From Suillus spraguei (taxonomy: Eukaryota > Basidiomycota > Agaricomycetes > Boletales > Suillaceae), in the NCBI GenBank assembly GCA_016800925.1, contig JABCPU010000079.1:1-64000 (forward strand): DNA of 64,000 nt, in the 5' to 3' direction. Of this stretch, positions 54,840 through 64,000 are shown in pieces (within the stretch, counting starts at the first letter, position 1; every line of letters starts with the position of its first letter). The translations under genes and the position numbers were made by a program. Below the pieces are notes generated by a model. That model was not told the origin of the DNA. It ran no database searches and was given only the letters and a program-made list of their open reading frames with translations.

Positions 54840-57800
54840 TTCAAGTTTTGAATTGTTTGCAGCATAGGGGCTATGGTAGGTCAAGGTTGATTTAAAGCTA
54901 AATATCTTGGAAACCATCTAGTGAATAAAGAGTCATTTGAAGTCCAGCATTCTTGACATCATTTATCATTCAAGTGAGCTTTCTCCTAACATTGGAAAGG
55001 TCACAGAAGATGATAGACCAAGTTTTGAACCACTCTCAATTTTTAGTTAGATGGTAGACATAATATCTGTGGTGGTCAGAGGTCTATCTAAAGCCACATG
55101 CTTCAGACATCATTCATAATTTAAATAAGCTTATTTCCATTATTTTAAAGATCATAGAAGATGATAGACAAAGTCTTGAAGCTCTAGGAATTGTTTGTCA
55201 CATGATAGACTTGGTATCTATGTTGGCTAGAATTTTGTCTTGAGTTAGACATTCTATACATCATCTATCATTTATATAAGTTTCTCCCTATTATTGTCAA
55301 GGTCACCAAAGATGATGAACCAAGTTTGTAAGCTCCAGCAATGTTTTGTCAGATGATAGACTTGAAGCTTATAATAGCTAAAGGCAAATCTTAAGTCAGA
55401 CATGGTAGACATGACCCATCATACAGAAAAGCTTCTCCCTACCATTTGAAAGGTCACTGAAGATGATACACCAAGTCTTGAAGCTTCAGGAAATTTTTAT
55501 CAGATAATAGACTTGGTGCTTATAGTAGCTAAAGGCTGATCATAAGTCAAACATGCTAGACATGACCTATCAACTAGAAAAGTTGCTCTCTATTATTTAA
55601 AAGGTCACTGAAGAGCATATACTAAGTCTTGAAGCTCCAGGAATTTTTTGTCAGATGATAGACTTGGTGCCTGCAGTAGATGAAGACCTATTTTGAGTCA
55701 GATATTCTAGACATGACCTATCATATAGAGAAGCTTCTCCTAGTATTTTAAAGGTCACTGAAGATGATACAACAAGTCTTGAAGCTCTAGCAATTTTTGG
55801 CAGGTAATAGCCTTATGCCTATAGTAGGTAGAGGCCCATCTCAAGTCAGACATTCTGGACATGACCTATCATCTAGGAAAGCTGCTTCCTATTATTCTAA
55901 ATGTCACTGAAGCTAATACACCAAGTCTTGAAGCTTCAGCAATTGTTTGTCAGATGATAGACTTGGTGCCTATAGTAGGTGAGGACCATTTTGAGTCAGA
56001 CATACTAGACATGACCTATCATATAGGAAAGTTCTCCTATATTTTAAGGTCACTGAAGATATACACCAAGTTTGAAGCTCAGCAATTTTTTGTCAGTGAT
56101 AGACTTGGTGCTATAGTGTAGAGGCCATCTCAAGTCAGACATACTAGACATGACCTATCATTAGGAAACTTTCCTACCATTTTAAAGGTCACTGAAGATA
56201 TACACCAAGTCTTGAAGCTCTAGCAATTTTTTGTCAGCTGATAGACTTGGTGCTATAGTTGCTAGAGGCCCTCTCAAGTCAGACATACTAGACATGACCT
56301 ATCATCTAGGAAAACTGTGTCCTACCATTTTAAAGGTCACTGAAGATGATACACCAAGTCTTGAAGCTCCAGTAATTTTTTGTCAGATGATAGACTTGGT
56401 GCCTATAGTAGGTAGAGGCCCATCTCAAGTCAGACATCTAGACATGACCTATCATCTAAGAAAACTGCTTCCTACCATTTTGAAGGTCACTGAAGGTGAT
56501 ACACCAAGTCTTAAAGCTCTAGCAATTTTTTGTAAGATGATAGCCTTAGTGCCTATAGTAGGTAGAGGCCCATCTCAAGTCAGATATACTAGACATGACC
56601 TATCATCTAGGAAAACTGTGTCTTACCATTTTAAAGGTCACTGAAGATGATACACCAAGTCTTGAAGCTCTAGCAATTTTTTGTCAGATGTTAGACTTGG
56701 TGCCTATAGTAGGTAGAGGCCCATCTCAAGTTAGACATACTAGACATGACCTATCATCTAAGAAAACTGCTTCCTACCATTTTGAAGGTCACTGAAGATG
56801 ATACACCAAGTCTTGAAGCTCTAGCAATTTTTTGTAAGATGATAGCCTTAGTGCCCATAGTAGGTAAAGGCCCTCTCAAGTCAGACATACTAGACATGAC
56901 CTATCATCTAGGATAACTGCTTCCTACCATTTTAAAGGTCACTGAAGATGATACACCAAGTCTTGAAGCTCTAGCAATTTTTGTCAGATGATAGCCTTAG
57001 TACCTATAGTAGGTAGAGGCCCATCTCAAGTTAGACATTCTAGACATGACCTATCATCTAAGAAAACTGCTTCCTACCATTTTGAAGGTCACTGAAGGTG
57101 ATACACCAAGTCTTAAAGCTCTAGCAATTTTTTGTAAGATGATAGCCTTAGTGCCTATAGTAGGTAGAGGCCCATCTCAAGTTAGACATACTAGACATGA
57201 CCTATCATCTAGGAAAACTGTGTCTTACCATTCTAAAGGTCACTGAAGATGATACACCAAGTCTTGAAGCTCCAGCAATTTTTTGTCAGATGATAGACTT
57301 AGTGCCTATAGTAGGTAGAGGCCCATCTCAAGTTAGACATCTAGACATGACCTATCATCTAAGAAAACTGCTTCCTACCATTTTGAAGGTCACTGAAGAT
57401 GATACACCAAGTCTTGAAGCTCTAGCAATTTTTTGTAAGATGATAGCCTTAGTGCCCATAGTAGGTAAAGGCCCCTCTCAAGTCAGACATACTAGACATG
57501 ACCTATCATCTAGGAAAACTGTGTCCTACCATTTTAAAGGTCACTGAAGATAATACACCAAGTCTTGAAGCTCCAGTAATTTTTTGTCAGATGATAGACT
57601 TGGTGCCTATAGTAGGTAGAGGCCCATCTCAAGTTAGACATTCTAGACATGACCTATCATCTAAGAAAACTGCTTCCTACCATTTTCAAGGTCACTGAAG
57701 ATGATACATCAAGTCTTGAAGCTCTAGCAATTTTTTGTAAGATGATAGCCTTAGTGCCTATAGTAGGTAGAGGCCCATCTCAAGTCAGACATACTAGACA

Positions 57801-58960
57801 TGACCTATCATCTAGGATAACTGTTCCTACATTTTAAAGGTCACTGAAGATGATACACCAAGTCTTGAAGCTCCAGCATTTTTTATCAGATGATAGACTT
57901 AGTGCCTATAGTAGGTAGAGGCCCATCTCAAGTTAGACATTCTAGAAATGACCTATCATCTAAGAAAACTGCTTCCTACCATCTTGAAGGTCACTAAAGA
58001 TGATACACCAAGTCTTGGAGCTCTAGCAATTTTTTGTCAGCTGATAGACTTGGTGCTATAGTTGCTAGAGGCCCCTCTCAAGTCATACATCCTAGACATG
58101 ACCTATCATCTAGGATAACTGCTTCCTACCATTTTAAAGGTCACTGAAGATAATACACCAAGTCTTGAAGCTCCAGCAATTTTTTGTCAGATGATAGCCT
58201 TAGTACCTATAGTAGGTAGAGGCCATCTCAAGTTAGACATACTAGACATGACCTATCATCTAGGATAACTGCTTCCTACTATTTTAAAGGTCACTGAAGA
58301 TGATACACCAAGTCTTGAAGCTCCAGCAATTTTTTGTCAGATGATAGCCTTAGTACCTATAGTAGGTAGAGGCCATTCAAGTTAGACATACTAGACATGA
58401 CCTATCATCTAGGATAACTGCTTCCTACTATTTTAAAGGTCACTGAAGATGATACACCAAGTCTTGAAGCTCCAGTAATTTTTTGTCAGATGATAGACTT
58501 GTTGCTTATAGTAGCTAGAGGCCCATCCCAAGTCAGACATACTAGACATGACCTATCATCTAAGAAAACTGTTTCCTACCATTTTGAAGGTCACTAAAGA
58601 TGATACACCAAGTCTTGAAGCTCTAGCAATTTTTTGTAAGATGATAGACTTAGTGCCTATAGTAGGTAGATGCTCATCCCAAGTCAGACATACTAGACAT
58701 GACCTATCATATAAGAAAACTGCTTCCTACCATTTTCAAGGTCACTAAAGATGATACACCAAGTCTTGAAGCTCCAGCAATTTTTTGTCAGATGATAGAC
58801 ATAGAGTCTATAGTAGTGGTAGGTACATTTGAAGATACACATCTCAGGTACCATCAACTATGCAACCAGGCTTCTTCCCATTGTTTTGAAGGTCATAGAA
58901 GACAACACACCAAGTTTTGAAGCTCCAGCAATTTTTTGTAAGATGATTGCTCACCTCTCC
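54840..58960. repeat. 150-151 bp satellite, about 27 tandem copies
   Basis: The unit runs 'agacatactagacatgacct', 'atcatctaggaaaactgctt', 'cctaccattttaaaggtcac', 'tgaagatgatacaccaagtc', 'ttgaagctctagcaattttt', 'tgtcagatgatagacttggt', 'gcctatagtaggtagaggcc', 'catctcaagtc'. Copies between 56280 and 58750 are well conserved; those left of 55400 and the last ones near 58800-58960 are progressively diverged. Some units (56020-56240) carry single-base losses. Open frames reading MTYHLGKLLPTILKVTEDDT are by-products, since units are not multiples of three. It adjoins the F-box gene and marks the right edge of the gene cluster. Confidence 0.97.
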
Positions 58961-60106
58961 CCCTGGACCAGCAGACATAATATGACAATATTAGAAATGA
59001 GTGCAAAATCATATATCCCCATCACTATAGTATATATACCAGTGCATCTGTTAGATATTTGATGTCCTATGATGGAGTTATACTGTCCTAATATAGTGAT
59101 TGAGTTAAATCACTCAGTTAACAGTAAAATGATCATAACTCATGTTTCTGACCACCAATTTCCTTAAAAGTTGGTGCAATGGAATCCCAGTGATGTACTC
59201 TATCAAATGAGACATCCAAAACAATATGAAAATGTGTTGAGATATATATAATATATAGCCATATAGTGTATAATGTTGCCACGACTGTCTTTCATTCCCT
59301 TGGCTGATTCAAGTGTGTTTGGTAGTGCAGCTCTTTTATCGTAATTTCATGATGCTTCCTCAATATGAAACAAAGCTGAAAGGTGCACTTGTTGAAGTGC
59401 GTAGGCCATTTATCACATCAAGTCATCGAAACACGACAATTTCAACGATATCTTGCTTGTCCTCGCTCCGCCTGCAGCCTTACCAACTAGTTCGTTCAAA
59501 CATCGTCGCCTCAATGATGGCCCCTCCTGCGGACCGACGGAGCAAAGAAAAAACCCTACTTAGAAACTGACTTATCGTATGTGCTCAGTCTTATAATTAA
59601 GTTAATAGTTCTTTAACATTGCATAACTCAACCCATTATCACGCGTGTAACATTTATTTGAACCTATGCCGATAACATACTTAGTACAAGCGCCCCGTTC
59701 ACCTTCAAATATTTTCTAGCCCGTGAATTTCCACAGCAGAGACGATTTGACGGAACACTTCATCTACTCTGCTCACTACACGCAACGCTTGGCGAAAGTT
59801 ACCGAAACCAATGACTAGAATGCCACCAAATAGTTTGTTGTAGACCTTTGTGATTCGACGACCTGGATCTTTCAGTCTCCGACTCTGAGAGTCCTGAGGT
59901 ACGCAGTGTGCATGATAGCGTGTTCACCATGAAAGTCTTCGCTCGTACCTGTATCCCAAAACCCCTTTGTTGCTTCCAACGCACATAAAACATTACTGTA
60001 TTTGTATGGAATCAGTTTTACGGCAAGGTCTCACAGTGATTAGGCAAGCGGAGTCCCTAACATCATGCTCGTACAAGTTTTATTTGCAAACAGAGACAGA
60101 AGTACA
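58961..60106. other. Gene-poor region; nothing firmly recognised
   Basis: Short open frames at plus 59313-59570 and minus 59799-59993 lack recognisable motifs. AT-rich runs (59225-59260, atatataatatatagccata) are present. Confidence 0.35.
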
Positions 60107-60755
60107 TCACACAGCAGCACAAAGCAAAGCAGATGTGAGGCTCGAAGTAACGTTCTCGAATGAGCAATAAAGCTGGTTCAACAGCCAGAAAGAAAGAGAT
60201 GCGTGACAGACGCACAATGGACATACTAGACGACTGACATCTTTAGTGTTTTCGTATATTTTGGTACAGAGATGAAGACAGAGCAAAGATATTATTCCGT
60301 GAAATACACAGCGAATTTCCGCGAGAGCGTCGATAATGGGAGCCGAAATCGGGTACGTGACGTGTCCGAGTGTGAAGGCGCGTGAGCTGAGCACTGCAGT
60401 AAAGCATTTAGTAAGAGCATGTGTTGCGTACGTTTTTATAATTCATCAGAAGACTACTCACCTGCTGCATAGATGACATCTGGGGTCAAAAATACGGTGA
60501 AAACAGAAACTGTCATCACGGCCTGGTGTCGAACCGAAGGATGCACGAACCCGATGCAGGTCATCTACACACAAAAATAACTTCCTCTGCACAAGCTTCG
60601 ATATCGCCGTTTGCAGCCACGGAGGGTCCGTGCAACAATAGATCAGCGCCGTACGGTTCGCACAGAATGCTTGGTGTCTTCCACCCGGCTAGAAACCCCA
60701 GACAGATAAGAGTCCACATGGCATAAACTGAAGAACGACTTAAGAAAATCTTCAA
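60107..60755 (-). CDS. Possible small membrane protein (uncertain model)
   Basis: From ATG 60755 the frame opens with a hydrophobic stretch (AMWTLICLGFLAGW) that could be a signal or membrane segment. A second exon-like stretch (MTCIGFVHPSVRHQ, VMTVSVFTVFLTPDVIYAA) ends at a GTGAGT donor near 60462. Splicing to about 60396 gives VLSSRAFTLGHVTYPISAPI, GIISLLCLHLCTKIYE and a Cys-rich end (RLVCPLCVCHASLSFW). The join between the first two parts would need a very short intron, so the model is not secure. The family is not recognised. Confidence 0.3.
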
Positions 60756-61322
60756 AAAAAGTACCTTACTTAAATCCAGTCATATGCGGACGTCGAAGCA
60801 GATTGGATTTTTCAAGTTAGTTAGCGATGCAACAGCAAGAGAATGAACGGATATCGGAACGACGTGATGACAAAGTACAAAAGTGTCTGTTAAATTTGTA
60901 GTCGTAAATCAAATAAAAGTGGAAACTTCAAGCACAGAGAAATAAAAGGAAAATTTTCGATCCTTGAAACCCTACTTTTACTAATAGTCTGAAGTAGGTG
61001 ACATGTCACACGTTCATCAAATATACGTGACGTGTCCATCACTCTCCTGATCCATACCTGTCCATCACCAGTAACCTTCCTCTGCTAACATATTTCTACT
61101 TCATCTATGGCCGTGATAACACGATCGATGACACATCAAATTAAGAGTGTTGGACGGCTTGGTTTAATACCAAAGGAAAGAGTGAGTTACGTTGTGTATT
61201 GAGGTGACTGCTAACAATACAAACGGACAAACCAGTGTGCAAGAGAGCTGTACATCCAAAATATTTCCAAACGTCCTCTGCCATTAACGTCTATTTCCCG
61301 CGCAACAAGGAGCGGTGTACAC
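60756..61322. other. Intergenic; nothing recognised
   Basis: AT-rich sequence with the word 'acgtgacgtgtccatcact' near 61025 and a related 'gtgacgtgtccg' at 60358; otherwise nothing stands out. Confidence 0.3.
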
Positions 61323-61798
61323 ATGAACCGTCCTGCAGAACTATTGGTGAGTGACAACTCGTCCATGTTTTCGCACAGCTGACATACAGAAGGGTAACAA
61401 GCAGGATATGACAGTTTGTTTTGATAACGCCGAAGCTTCTGTTGAGGAAACGATACAGTGTTGTAATAATGCGAGTACAATGGTAAGCCACGAAGATTAT
61501 GGTCCCGGGGCCGCTGCTAACACCAAGCATTTTCAGATCGATACCACAAGCGTGAAGCACGAAACGAATTCAAACGATATTTCCATAAAGCAAGAGGATC
61601 TTGGAAATGACATCATAGTCAAACAGGAACATCATCATCATGCATATACATCTGTTACCACGGTGCGTCTCAATTATTATGAATATACGTGACTAATATA
61701 TAGTATAGCATGTGGGGATCAACACCATTGACATCAAGGGGCATGTAGATTCAAGCACTTCCATCATAAAGAAGGATTTAAACGAAATGGAGCTGTAG
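61323..61798 (+). CDS. Small protein with an 11-residue repeat of SUMO-acceptor consensus motifs
   Basis: Three exons (61323-61346, 61390-61662, 61709-61798) splice in phase zero at each junction to 128 residues, beginning MNRPAELL. The centre contains SVKHETNSNDI, SIKQEDLGNDI and IVKQEHHHHAY, three units of exactly 11 residues, each with the hydrophobic-Lys-x-Glu signature of a SUMO attachment site. A fourth related site (IIKKDLNE) lies near the C-terminus. No domain is recognised. Coding status rests on the clean splicing and the repeat. If real, it would be a natural SUMO substrate or scaffold in the same window as two Ulp1-like genes, though it lies 13 kb from the nearest of them. Confidence 0.45.
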
Positions 61799-64000
61799 CT
61801 GCCATCCTCATGCACAGTTAGGGTATGTTTCTATGTAGATCACACGACATTTTCAATACAATGCCTTGGAAAAATATTCATAGTGATAGCTTTTGAGAAA
61901 ATGTGTTCCGTAATATTTTTTGTCGTGCATGGTGCGAGAAGTATATACCTTATGTCACTTTGTGGATGATTGGTAGAGATGTAGTCTGCAACAGTGCCGC
62001 ATTATAATGTTTTATTATGGTACCTATTTTCCATGTCCGAACGCCAGATCATATTGCTTGGCTATCTATACTACAACTACTTTCATATTGACAGACCAGA
62101 TCTTCGTCGCTTTTGTTTACTTGTGGAGCTGGACAGACAAAAAGGTCCCACTTGTTACGATATTTGGGCGCACGAAGTGTCCTAGAATGGCAAGATCAGA
62201 GTCCGCTCGCTTCAGGCTCTTATTGGTTACCAAGCTGCGACAACGAGCATCTATCCGATTATTAATTGATGATCTTGTGCTACCATGTGTACCACTATAC
62301 TATTATTTTCACAATTGACTATGTAGTAAGGGAGTTAGGACGATCACCACCTCTGCACTGCAGACTTGTCCCCCGCCACGCCATGTTTCTCACAACTAAT
62401 TTTGGTAAAATTTGCGGTCTAACACAAGCTCAGTTAAGTCCTGCCAAAAGCTTTTGATTAGAGCTACTTTCATATCTTCCATTCACAGCTTTTTTCTACT
62501 TGTGGAGCTTCAAACGAGTCCCCGCTCGTTACAATATTTGGGCGCACGAAGTGCCCTAAAATGGCTGCTTGTCCGATGCTCTGCCTAACACAATTGTGGT
62601 ACTCCTGCCATGCCTTGAAATGCACAAAAAATCATTTAATGAAAGTTTATATACTACAGGGGACGACATGCTACAAGCGAATGTAGTAAAACTTGTTCAG
62701 TAACGGAGACATTTTCATGGGTGTGGACAACCATACTTCCAATGGATCATTCTGGGGGTGCGCATTCGACGGTGTATTTCTGCAATCAATGTAACCTTTT
62801 ACAGCATTTACGACAACATCCAGAAAAAATTGCCATATGAAGGACACAGATGCGGAGATTTGCACTGTCTCCATGCATCGTTACTCGCGTTAACATATCT
62901 AAGTCCAGCCTTCAGCGGAGATGAGCCCCTAGGTCAGGGTTTATCCACATCAAGACATATGCTTGTCTTCATCGCATGACTGCAATTGCGGATCCCGAAA
63001 ACACACTTCTAGATCTTCGGAGGAATTGAGGGGCCTATTGATTACCTATTTACATCGCCAAAGTTTTCATTAACATTGTGTGCTACACTTCGGTACCAAA
63101 TGTGTGTCAGTCCCTCGCTGAGTCATTATATTGAGTATTTTACATCGGTGATCCTGCAATTGATAATATATTAGCTACAAATTTCAATACGACGTAGCAA
63201 AGTCTCCAAAATATTGATTTAAGTTTGGTTCAATCTTATTCGGGTCAGCAATATCTGATGTTCCGTCCATAATGTACAATGATATCTTCGTAATCTAGGG
63301 TCCACCATAATGATGCTCCTTAACGATCTTGACGACGCTAGTCTTAAAAACTCTCATAAAAGTTCCACATCAGACATTTTACCCGCCACAATGATCCAAT
63401 TTACACACAGAGAAGCACAGTATATATACTCCGTTGACCCTGAAACACATCAGCATACCATACATTCTTGTGCCTCACCATTTTTTATGATCTTGTGGCT
63501 GGATCGATCTGAGATGCAAGTTTTTCGGGCGCTGATATGTTGATCCATAGTGTATGATGACATGTGGGTCCGTAACGTGAAGAACGTCATGATGATGCTA
63601 CTCGATGATGCTAGATGGAAGATACTTAAGAGTAGTCAGCATCTCCACCATGCAGTGTACGACCACTGTTAGATACAACAGAGCTGTTGGAACTAAAAGA
63701 AATGCGTCAATTCAGTACAACTTGTAAATGATGGACGCGTTTAAATTCCCAACCATGTCGTCTCCATCCACTAGTGCCATTTTATTCCTGTTAAAATAGT
63801 CAATCACGCAAAATCCAATGCTATGAAAAATATTCAGAAGATTTTCAGATCTATGGAGATGCGGACTCCATCTAGAATCTTCGATAGCACACATAACCAT
63901 GTAACACTAATCAACAATGTTTAACTGCAGTCTCATACATTATCACCCTCGATTATACAGATTACAATATATCAGCCATGTATGTCGCTATACTTGTAAT
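61799..64000. other. Gene-poor right end with one diverged duplication
   Basis: Two stretches (about 62080-62195 and 62463-62575) are diverged copies, sharing 'atatttgggcgcacgaagtg'. Other short open frames (plus 62758-62979, plus 63310-63543, minus 63712-63900) have no recognised motifs. A repeated phrase of the type 'gtccataatgtacaatgat' recurs loosely near 63268 and 63545. Confidence 0.4.
62080..62575. repeat. Two diverged direct copies of a 110-bp segment
   Basis: Copies at about 62080-62195 and 62463-62575 share 'tttacttgtggagct'/'tctacttgtggagct', then 'tgttacgatatttgggcgca'/'cgttacaatatttgggcgca', then 'cgaagtg', c/t and 'ccta'. They are separated by about 270 bp of unrelated sequence. 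No protein is supported. Confidence 0.7.

Noticed and set aside
55861..59062. Open frames reading MTYHLGKLLPTILKVTED as a family of small proteins
   Set aside because: They are by-products of the 150-151 bp satellite: the same peptide recurs in shifting frames and breaks wherever the unit length is not a multiple of three.
1..64000. Search for a KDZ, Helitron or retrotransposon replicase to mobilise the cluster
   Set aside because: No reverse transcriptase, integrase, Rep-helicase or KDZ transposase motif was recognised; only two broken hAT halves are present.

Overview
The window looks like a repeat-rich, accessory stretch of a basidiomycete genome, probably an agaricomycete. Short GT-AG introns (about 45-80 bp) interrupt nearly every gene. 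The recognisable families are typical of mushroom-forming fungi: a TET/JBP-type dioxygenase, a header-REase-kinase Crinkler, hAT transposases, F-box/LRR proteins and multicopy hypothetical families. I recognised no rRNA, tRNA, CRISPR array, phage or bacterial operon. Functions are assigned by reading motifs; no database search was run.

Layout. 0-4 kb holds broken pieces: a GMP synthase fragment, a Ser/Thr-rich secreted-type fragment and the N-terminal half of a hAT transposase. 4.9-13.4 kb holds two paralogous ATP-grasp-like genes flanking a zinc-cluster/caspase-fold-like gene. 14.7-16.2 kb holds a gene with a basic tail. 18.2-22.1 kb is a satellite of about 43 copies of a 92-bp unit. 23.6-26.1 kb holds a RING-like gene and a hypothetical gene. 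26.7-31.6 kb holds a TET/JBP-type dioxygenase followed by a JmjC-like gene. 32.2-33 kb is a VPS16 fragment. 33.4-36.2 kb is a Crinkler locus. 36.6-37.5 kb is GMP synthase exon 1 running into a 43-bp minisatellite. 38-38.9 kb is the C-terminal half of a hAT transposase.

39.3-54.5 kb is a compact cluster with a chromatin/SUMO flavour: a Ulp1-like/Sir2-like fusion with altered active sites, an intact sirtuin, a 1,585-aa protein with a Ulp1-like region, a divergently transcribed BAH-PHD reader, an AT-hook protein and an F-box/LRR protein. It abuts a satellite of about 27 copies of a 150-bp unit (54.8-59 kb). 59-64 kb is gene-poor; its best candidate is a 128-aa protein with three evenly spaced SUMO-acceptor consensus motifs.

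Synthesis (inference). DNA demethylation-type, histone demethylase-like, deacetylase, SUMO-protease-like, chromatin-reader and AT-hook functions occur together between satellites and transposon debris. That suggests accessory, possibly transposon-associated, chromatin-control cargo. Several families occur as one copy with catalytic residues plus one without them (Sir2, ATP-grasp-like). The AT-hook gene and the 14.7-kb gene appear remotely homologous, linking the left and right gene sets. No transposase of the KDZ class, known to accompany fungal TET/JBP genes, was recognised here.
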